Assembly (NCBI GenBank): GCA_030154385.1
Contig: JASKJZ010000187.1
Coordinates: 1 to 5,617 of the forward strand
Reading direction: 5' to 3'
DNA: 5,617 nucleotides
From: Clostridiales bacterium
GTDB taxonomy: Bacteria > Bacillota_A > Clostridia > Lachnospirales > Lachnospiraceae
Both the position numbers and the translations under genes were made by a program. Positions within the stretch are counted from its first letter, which is position 1. The number at the start of each line of letters is the position of its first letter. The notes under the pieces are model-generated. The model was not told the origin of the DNA and ran no database searches. It was given only the letters and a program-made list of their open reading frames with translations. Of this stretch, positions 1 to 5,617 are shown in pieces.

Positions 1-1979
1 GAAGACGAAGAAACATTTCGATTAAAGCCAAATTAGTGGGGGTGATACTGCCTGGTATTATTCTCATTGTAATTGGTATGGTAGGTCTTGCTTATGGTAA
101 CGCTAAGAAGATTATTGCGGAAGATGCTAAGAATCAATTAGAGGTTTCTGCTAACTTGCAGGGAACCAAAATTTCATCGTGGCTGAATGAAAATCTCGCC
201 ACTTTTTCCACGTATAAAAAAACAATTGAGACGTTACAATATTCTTCCGTATTTTTTCGCTCAATTATGAACGAAACGTACGGAGTAAACGAGGATTATC
301 CAGAAGGTGTTTATATAGGTGATAGCTATCAGGCATTAATGAAGGCAGATCAGTCTAAGAAATCGGATAAGGACATGTTAAATGCCCCCTGGTATAAAGA
401 GGGAATTGAACATACCGATATGCAAGTTGGCAATGCCTATCAAAATGAAAGCAGTGAATGGGTAATTAGCGCAACTGGAACCATTAAGGAGGACAGTAAA
501 ACAACGCGTGTTTTTGCAGCTGACATGCCTCTTAGCAGAATCAATACAATTGTAAATTCTGTAGTGGGAATGGATGGGGCGGAAATATTTTTGGTCAATC
601 TAGCCGATCATATGTTTTTAACCTATCCGGACAACTCTCGTATTGGTACCATTCTAACAGAAGCAGACAGTGACTCATATTTGCAAAAGGTAGAGCGGCG
701 ACTGGTGAGCAATGACTATGCATTTCGTGAAATAGAAGGCAAAATGACGGTATTTACCAAAATTGAGGGGACAAATTGGATGCTGGTATCGTATATCCCT
801 ACCAATATTGTGTATGCTGAGCTCAATCGACTACGAACCCAGCTAATCGTATTGGCGCTCGTTTGTGTGATTGCCCTAATTATTTTAACAGAGCGGTCGA
901 TACATGTTATTGTAAAACCAATTAAAACGCTTACCAATACAATTTCTAGAATGAGTGAAGGCGATTTCACTGTTACCATCGAAGAAAAGGGCAGAGATGA
1001 GATTTCAAACGTGATGAGCAGTGTCAAGCAGTTTCTTGTCAGCATGCAAAAAATGTTTCAGGGAATCTATCAAGTATCTGAAAGGTTGAATGAGCAGGCA
1101 GAAAACAGTCATAGGATTTCACAGGATATGTATGATGCATCAAGAACGCAATCGACATCCATGGGAGAGCTAAATAGTACAATGGATCAGCTTACGGTAT
1201 CGGTTAATGAAGTGGCTGAAAGTGCTACTACGCTTGCTGAGGCAGCGTCCATGGCAAAGCAAAATAGTGGTCAGGTTAGTGAACAGATGCGTGAGACAAT
1301 TATGATTTCAGAAAAAGGACAGGCTGACATGGAAAAAGTGAGTACTGCGATGGAACAGATAAGGACTTCGATCGCATCGTTAGAAACTGCCGTAAATAAA
1401 GTAGGAATCTCTTCCGAGAAAATCACAGGAATTGTGCATATGATTGCTTCAATATCGGAGGAGACGAACCTTTTATCCTTGAATGCTTCAATAGAAGCAG
1501 CAAGGGCAGGTGAATCTGGGAAGGGATTTGCTATTGTAGCAGCAGAAATCGGGAAGTTGGCGCAGAGTAGTCAGGGAGCTGCCAATGAGATTGCAGCGTT
1601 AATTGAAGAAATACGAAATTTAGTATCCGATGCGGTTGATAAAGCGAAAGGAAGTACCATTGATGTCGGAGACAGTGCGGACTTGATACATGACTCGGTT
1701 TCTACCTTTCATCAAATATTTGGTACGATACATAATACAAATGAACTAATGAACCATATGATTGATATGGTCAATCAGGTAGACGACGTTGCGTCAACGC
1801 TGGCAGCAATCACACAGGAGCAGGCAGCAAGCTCAGATGAAGTTGCAGCAACCTCACAAAATATGGTAGAGCAGGCCGAAAAAATAACAAGGAACAGTCA
1901 GCTTGTCGCGGAGGATGCCAAGAGTCTTAAGCTTACCTCTAATCAACTAAATGAACAGATGAAGCACTTTAAGATTTGA
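1..1979 (+). CDS. Methyl-accepting chemotaxis protein (dCache-HAMP-MA), 5' end outside the window
   Basis: Transmembrane chemoreceptor that would signal through CheW/CheA to the flagellar motor. Residues are counted from the GTG at 36, but the frame stays open to the left edge (first full codon at 3, reading [11 protein letters not shown]), so this GTG is probably internal and the gene is truncated by the window. Seen in order: TM1 (about 1-20); a periplasmic-side region of about 240 residues with dCache-like features (APWYK at 117-121, D163); TM2 (270-288); HAMP (about 289-341, with the VKPIKTL and EGDF motifs); and a long MA coiled coil. The hairpin tip runs from about 469 to 505 and carries [19 protein letters not shown]. 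Residues 590-599 ([10 protein letters not shown]) fit the adaptation-methylation consensus. There is no C-terminal CheR-tethering pentapeptide; the protein ends [10 protein letters not shown]. The family call is very secure; the ligand is unknown. Confidence 0.96.
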   Translation, partial: RRRNISIKAKLVGVILPGIILIVIGMVGLAYGNAKKIIAEDAKNQLEVSANLQGTKISSWLNENLATFSTYKKTIETLQYSSVFFRSIMNETYGVNEDYPEGVYIGDSYQALMKADQSKKSDKDMLNAPWYKEGIEHTDMQVGNAYQNESSEWVISATGTIKEDSKTTRVFAADMPLSRINTIVNSVVGMDGAEIFLVNLADHMFLTYPDNSRIGTILTEADSDSYLQKVERRLVSNDYAFREIEGKMTVFTKIEGTNWMLVSYIPTNIVYAELNRLRTQLIVLALVCVIALIILTERSIHVIVKPIKTLTNTISRMSEGDFTVTIEEKGRDEISNVMSSVKQFLVSMQKMFQGIYQVSERLNEQAENSHRISQDMYDASRTQSTSMGELNSTMDQLTVSVNEVAESATTLAEAASMAKQNSGQVSEQMRETIMISEKGQADMEKVSTAMEQIRTSIASLETAVNKVGISSEKITGIVHMIASISEETNLLSLNASIEAARAGESGKGFAIVAAEIGKLAQSSQGAANEIAALIEEIRNLVSDAVDKAKGSTIDVGDSADLIHDSVSTFHQIFGTIHNTNELMNHMIDMVNQVDDVASTLAAITQEQAASSDEVAATSQNMVEQAEKITRNSQLVAEDAKSLKLTSNQLNEQMKHFKI

Positions 1980-2072
1980 GAATAGAAGAAGGGGGCGCAA
2001 TTTCTGATACTGGATTTTTTAATTCGTTCGTGGTATCCTTTCTATAAAAGAATAAATTTTGGAGGTCATAAA

Positions 2073-2567
2073 ATGGAACAGTTGTATACAGAAGCAGGCT
2101 GCAAGCCCAATAAGGGAGCACAGGATTGGCTGAAGGTGATTGGCATGGCGCTGGCGGCGGTTATATCTGCTGGGTTGCTTCTTTCGGGTCAGGTCATTTT
2201 GCAAATTATCGGTGCCGTTGTTATTGTAGGAGTGATTTATTTTTTCCCACGATTAAATTATGAATATGAGTATATTTTCTGTGATGGACAAATTGATTTT
2301 GATAAAATTATGGGAGGTAATAAACGTAAGAATTTATTAAAGATTGATATGGACGAAATGGAACTGGCGGGACCTGTGAAGGCCACAGAGGTTGCTTCTT
2401 ATCAAAATTTAAAAACACGTGATTTTTCTTCCAAGCAGCAAAATGGACGAGTGTATGTTTTAATTGTCCGCGTGAACAATGAAATGATTCGTGTTCTTTT
2501 TGAGCCCTCTGAAAAAATGCTAGAGCTTATGAGAAGAAAATCTCCTCGTAAAGTGATTCGATACTAA
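2073..2567 (+). CDS. Small two-helix membrane protein of unknown function, DUF6106-like
   Basis: A 164-residue protein I cannot assign a function. The start is supported by GGAGG at 2061-2065, 7 nt before the ATG. A short polar N-terminus is followed by two closely spaced hydrophobic helices (about 20-38 and 40-58) forming a membrane hairpin. About 105 soluble residues follow, beginning with an aromatic-acidic stretch (NYEYEYIFCDGQIDFDKIMG), then a basic GGNKRK turn, a beta-rich part (RVYVLIVRVNNEMIRVLFEP) and a basic C-terminal tail (MRRKSPRKVIRY). The two-helix plus beta-rich layout is loosely like bacterial PH-type membrane proteins, but that is only a resemblance. From memory the NYEYEY...G.IDFDKI pattern matches the Lachnospiraceae DUF6106 family. 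It lies 93 nt after the chemoreceptor and 98 nt before guaB, with no shared function evident. I see no enzymatic motif. Confidence 0.85.
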   Translation: MEQLYTEAGCKPNKGAQDWLKVIGMALAAVISAGLLLSGQVILQIIGAVVIVGVIYFFPRLNYEYEYIFCDGQIDFDKIMGGNKRKNLLKIDMDEMELAGPVKATEVASYQNLKTRDFSSKQQNGRVYVLIVRVNNEMIRVLFEPSEKMLELMRRKSPRKVIRY

Positions 2568-2598
2568 TTTTTTTGTTTAAAAATAATAATAATTTTGT

Positions 2599-2627
2599 TT
2601 GACATCTACGGACACTTTTATTATACT
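2599..2627 (+). promoter_or_regulatory. Sigma-A-type promoter for guaB
   Basis: TTGACA at 2599-2604 and TATACT at 2622-2627 are separated by exactly 17 nt. The -35 box is perfect and the -10 box is one base from TATAAT. An AT-rich stretch (about 2568-2597) lies directly upstream and could act as an UP element. Transcription would begin near 2634-2636, leaving a leader of only about 30 nt. That is too short for a purine riboswitch or attenuator, so any control of guaB would have to act at this promoter or elsewhere. Confidence 0.85.
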
Positions 2628-2632
2628 TCTAA

Positions 2633-4119
<1,487 letters not shown>

Positions 4120-4120
<1 letters not shown>

Positions 4121-4131
4121 TGGGTAAATGA
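4120..4131 (+). other. Three-codon stop/start minigene at the guaB-amidase junction (ATG GGT AAA TGA)
   Basis: The last base of the guaB stop (TAA, 4118-4120) is also the first base of an ATG, as in the TAATG couplings seen in operons. That ATG opens a three-codon frame (Met-Gly-Lys) ending in TGA at 4129-4131. The TGA is itself embedded in the tandem ATGATG (4128-4133) that starts the amidase. The arrangement is seen directly. Any role in handing ribosomes from guaB to the amidase is inference, and so short a frame could arise by chance. Confidence 0.3.
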
Positions 4132-4820
4132 TGGAACATAACACGAGAAAAAAGAAAATACGAGTTCAAAAGAATAAATGGGTTCAATTAGGCATTGTTA
4201 CACTGACAGGTGTAGCAATGCTTCTTTTGCTTTGTCTTGCAGGTGGTAAATTTTATCAAAAAAAGCAGGTAGTCAAGATGTTAGAATTACAAAGGGAAGT
4301 ATGGAATAAACGGCCAAAGATTGAAGAGGCCTTATTAACCCCAAATCCGTATTCCCGCCCGCAGGGCGCCCTTACTAAAGTACATGGAGTTGTTGTACAT
4401 TACACCGCAAATCCAGGAACGACTGGATGGCAGAACCGCAATTATTTTGAAAATCTAGGTATAACACATGAGACAAAGGCCAGCAGTCATTTTATTATTG
4501 GACTAGATGGTACGATTATCCAGTGTATACCGCTTGATGAAATTGCATATGCTTCCAATGAACGAAATGAAGATAGCATTGCAATTGAGTGTTGTCACCC
4601 AAAGAAAAACGGCAAATTTACAAAAGAAACCTACGATTCCTTACTTTCCCTTACTGCGTGGTTGGCAGTATATTATAATTTGGAAAAGTCTGACATTATA
4701 CGCCATTATGATATTACAGGAAAAATTTGCCCCAAGTATTATGTAGAGCACGAGGATAAGTGGCTGGCGTTTCAAAACGAAGTACTTGAAAAAATGGACG
4801 AGATAAAAAAGAAGGAATAG
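4128..4820 (+). CDS. Membrane-anchored N-acetylmuramoyl-L-alanine amidase (Amidase_2 / T7-lysozyme type)
   Basis: Zinc hydrolase expected to cut the bond between N-acetylmuramic acid and L-alanine in peptidoglycan, on the outer face of the membrane. The 230 residues comprise a basic N-terminus (RKKKIRVQKNK), one hydrophobic helix (about 20-39) acting as a signal anchor, a linker rich in charged residues, and an Amidase_2 domain from about 78 to 218. Candidate zinc ligands are H91 (VVVHYTAN), H193 and C201 (RHYDITGKICP). K199 lies between them at the same H+6/C-2 spacing as the H122, K128 and C130 set of T7 lysozyme. SSHFIIGLDGTIIQCIP and IAIECCHP are further family motifs. Translation may start at 4128 or the next ATG at 4131. 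Neither has a clear Shine-Dalgarno sequence (only GGG at 4122-4124), so coupling to guaB, which ends 7 nt earlier, is likely. Possible roles are wall remodelling or recycling; no phage genes are nearby. Confidence 0.93.
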   Translation: MMEHNTRKKKIRVQKNKWVQLGIVTLTGVAMLLLLCLAGGKFYQKKQVVKMLELQREVWNKRPKIEEALLTPNPYSRPQGALTKVHGVVVHYTANPGTTGWQNRNYFENLGITHETKASSHFIIGLDGTIIQCIPLDEIAYASNERNEDSIAIECCHPKKNGKFTKETYDSLLSLTAWLAVYYNLEKSDIIRHYDITGKICPKYYVEHEDKWLAFQNEVLEKMDEIKKKE

Positions 4821-4847
4821 ACAAGATGGATTCTCCTAGGTTACAAT
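4818..4847 (+). promoter_or_regulatory. Possible weak promoter for the dCMP deaminase gene
   Basis: TAGACA (4818-4823), overlapping the amidase stop codon, and TACAAT (4842-4847) are spaced by 18 nt. Each differs from the sigma-A consensus by one base. A second -10-like TAAAAT (4847-4852) has no matching -35. With the 65-nt gap and the strong RBS that follows, this could give the gene some independent expression, but such matches are common in AT-rich DNA. Confidence 0.3.
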
Positions 4848-4885
4848 AAAATAGCAGTTAGTAAATTTATGGAGGGAAAAGCAAA

Positions 4886-5365
4886 ATGAAACGGGAAGAT
4901 TACATTTCTTGGGATACGTATTTTATGGGAATTGCTACGCTTTCAGCAATGAGAAGCAAAGATCCCTATACCAGTGTGGGAGCATGTATTGTAAGCCAGG
5001 ATAATAAAATACTATCGCTTGGATATAACGGAATGCCAAGGGGATGTTCAGATGATGAGTATCCATGGGAGCGGGAAGGAGAGGCTCTTGATACCAAGTA
5101 TTTATATGTGTGTCACGCGGAGCTGAACGCACTTCTTAATTATAGTGGTACCAATATGGAAGGAGCTAAAATCTATACGACGCTGTTTCCCTGCAACGAG
5201 TGTACGAAGGCACTTATACAGGCAGGGATTCGTGAAGTAATTTACAATAGCGATAAATATGCGGATACAGATTCTGTAAAAGCGTCAAAGAAGATGATGC
5301 ATTCGGCAAAAATCAAGTTTCGTCCTTACCAATTGGCAGACAGAGAAATCACGTTGAAATTGTAA
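4886..5365 (+). CDS. Deoxycytidylate (dCMP) deaminase, ComEB-like
   Basis: Cytoplasmic zinc enzyme that deaminates dCMP to dUMP, the substrate of thymidylate synthase. The 159 residues match the usual size. The zinc-dependent deaminase signature is complete: HAE (H77 as ligand, E79 as proton shuttle) and PCNEC (C103 and C106 as ligands). The N-terminal DPYTSVGACIVSQDNKI and NGMPRGCSDDEYPWERE are characteristic of the dCMP deaminase/ComEB group rather than tRNA adenosine or free cytidine deaminases. C54 in GCSDD and C76 next to the catalytic histidine are extra cysteines, but I cannot assign them a structural metal. The start is fixed by GGAGGG at 4871-4876, 9 nt from the ATG. The gene lies 65 nt after the amidase. 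Together with guaB it gives this stretch a nucleotide-supply theme. There is no sign of damage or transfer. Confidence 0.96.
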   Translation: MKREDYISWDTYFMGIATLSAMRSKDPYTSVGACIVSQDNKILSLGYNGMPRGCSDDEYPWEREGEALDTKYLYVCHAELNALLNYSGTNMEGAKIYTTLFPCNECTKALIQAGIREVIYNSDKYADTDSVKASKKMMHSAKIKFRPYQLADREITLKL

Positions 5366-5396
5366 TGTAAAATTATCTTTACAAAAACTTTACAAT
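5359..5396 (+). repeat. Nested AT-only inverted repeats at the end of the dCMP deaminase gene
   Basis: Two inverted repeats are nested. The outer is ATTGTAA (5359-5365, containing the stop codon) against TTACAAT (5390-5396). The inner is TGTAAA (5366-5371) against TTTACA (5378-5383) with a 6-nt loop. A 6-nt asymmetric bulge separates the arms on the 3' side. The structure contains almost no G-C pairs and has no U-tract directly after it, so it would be a poor intrinsic terminator. The right-hand arms coincide with the phased TTTACA operator repeats, so the symmetry may partly reflect additional operator half-sites on the opposite strand. Confidence 0.5.
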
Positions 5397-5427
5397 AACA
5401 TCTAAAATTCTTAACATAAATTTAATA
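5377..5427 (+). promoter_or_regulatory. Putative PhoP-type (Pho box) operator, hexamers phased at 11 bp
   Basis: Hexamers begin at 5378 (TTTACA), 5389 (TTTACA), 5411 (TTAACA) and 5422 (TTAATA). The missing member of the series, at 5400, is degenerate (ATCTAA). The two perfect copies and the third are each preceded by C. Spacing is exactly 11 bp or a multiple of it, one helical turn apart, as known for the TT(A/T/C)A(C/T)A repeats bound by PhoP of Gram-positive bacteria. The downstream gene is a phosphate transporter-family protein, which fits phosphate-starvation activation. The repeats are seen directly; PhoP binding is inferred. Confidence 0.55.
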
Positions 5428-5428
5428 A

Positions 5429-5453
5429 TATAAAGCGGTATGTCTTTTATAGA
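5429..5453 (+). promoter_or_regulatory. Candidate -10 elements for the phosphate cotransporter gene
   Basis: Two -10-like boxes lie between the phased repeats and the gene: TATAAA at 5429-5434 and TATAGA at 5448-5453. Neither has a proper -35 at 16-18 nt, as expected for activator-dependent promoters. With the first, the repeats at 5378-5416 would fall at roughly -63 to -25, close to the usual PhoP core position. With the second, the last repeat would occupy the -35 region. The sequence alone does not decide between them. Confidence 0.35.
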
Positions 5454-5487
5454 AATTACTTTAAACAAAAACTAAGGAGAAACGAAT

Positions 5488-5617
5488 ATGTCAATGGACG
5501 ATATTAAGATGCTATTCCAGTTTGTAGGTGGACTTGGAATGTTTCTTTATGGAATGAATGGGATGGCGGACGGATTACAAAAGGCGGCTGGAAGTCGAAT
5601 GAAGAGTCTTTTAAAGG
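5488..5617 (+). CDS. Na+/phosphate cotransporter family protein, N-terminal 43 codons only
   Basis: The gene runs off the right edge, so only the first 43 residues are visible. AAGGAGA at 5474-5480, 7 nt before the ATG, supports this start; a second ATG two codons later is less well placed. After a short MSMDDIKM leader there is a hydrophobic glycine-rich helix (FQFVGGLGMFLYGMNGM), then ADGLQKAAGSRMKSLLK. The GLGMFLYGM...M..GLQ..AG..MK.LL pattern is the typical beginning of Na/Pi cotransporter (NptA/PF02690-type) proteins of Bacillota. These are inner-membrane phosphate importers or exporters of about 550-600 residues, often with a C-terminal PhoU-like domain, which cannot be seen here. The upstream 122-nt gap carries phased Pho-box-like repeats, consistent with phosphate control and with a transcription unit separate from the dCMP deaminase gene. 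Confidence 0.85.
   Translation, partial: MSMDDIKMLFQFVGGLGMFLYGMNGMADGLQKAAGSRMKSLLK

Noticed and set aside
716..1045. Minus-strand open frame opposite the chemoreceptor TM2/HAMP region
   Set aside because: Shadow of the chemoreceptor coding sequence, with no RBS or family resemblance.
1341..1370. Second methylation-consensus match in the chemoreceptor ([10 protein letters not shown], residues 436-445)
   Set aside because: It lies only about 36 residues before the hairpin tip, while the better site (590-599) lies about 119 after it. The two would not pair in the antiparallel bundle, so this is probably a chance match.
2006..2037. Possible hairpin (GATACTG against TGGTATC) after the chemoreceptor gene as a terminator
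   Set aside because: Only five Watson-Crick pairs plus two G-T wobbles, a large loop and no proper T-tract.
2043..2048. TATAAA as a -10 box for the small membrane protein gene
   Set aside because: No acceptable -35 hexamer at 16-18 nt; the match alone is expected by chance in AT-rich DNA.
4507..4746. Plus-strand open frame inside the amidase gene
   Set aside because: Overlaps the conserved Amidase_2 core in another frame, so it is a shadow.

Overview
The window looks like chromosome from an anaerobic, probably flagellated Bacillota of the class Clostridia, most likely Lachnospiraceae. The basis is AT-rich DNA, strong purine-rich ribosome binding sites (GGAGG, AAGGAGA), a small two-helix membrane protein resembling the Lachnospiraceae DUF6106 family, and a Clostridia-type chemoreceptor. 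All six genes are on the + strand. The taxonomic placement is inference from recalled family resemblance; no search was run.

Layout. (1) 1-1979: a methyl-accepting chemotaxis protein whose true start lies before the window. (2) 2073-2567: a small membrane protein of unknown function. (3) 2599-2627: a near-consensus housekeeping promoter (TTGACA, 17 nt, TATACT), followed by guaB (IMP dehydrogenase) at 2666-4120. (4) 4128-4820: a membrane-anchored T7-lysozyme-type N-acetylmuramoyl-L-alanine amidase. It begins 7 nt after guaB with almost no Shine-Dalgarno sequence, and a three-codon stop/start minigene sits in the junction. (5) 4886-5365: dCMP deaminase with a strong RBS and possibly its own weak promoter. 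(6) 5488 to the window end: the first 43 codons of a Na+/phosphate cotransporter-family protein. Its upstream region carries TTTACA/TTAACA hexamers phased every 11 bp, resembling a PhoP (Pho box) operator.

How the genes fit together. guaB commits IMP to guanine nucleotides, and dCMP deaminase supplies dUMP for thymidylate, so both are nucleotide-metabolism enzymes. The amidase between them is a cell-wall enzyme that is probably co-transcribed with guaB. The chemoreceptor and the small membrane protein form a separate upstream stretch, and the phosphate transporter looks like an independently controlled unit. No mobile element, CRISPR array, RNA gene or wholly new system was recognised. The points most worth checking are the phased phosphate-type operator, the guaB-amidase junction, and the altered ligand-pocket motif of the chemoreceptor.
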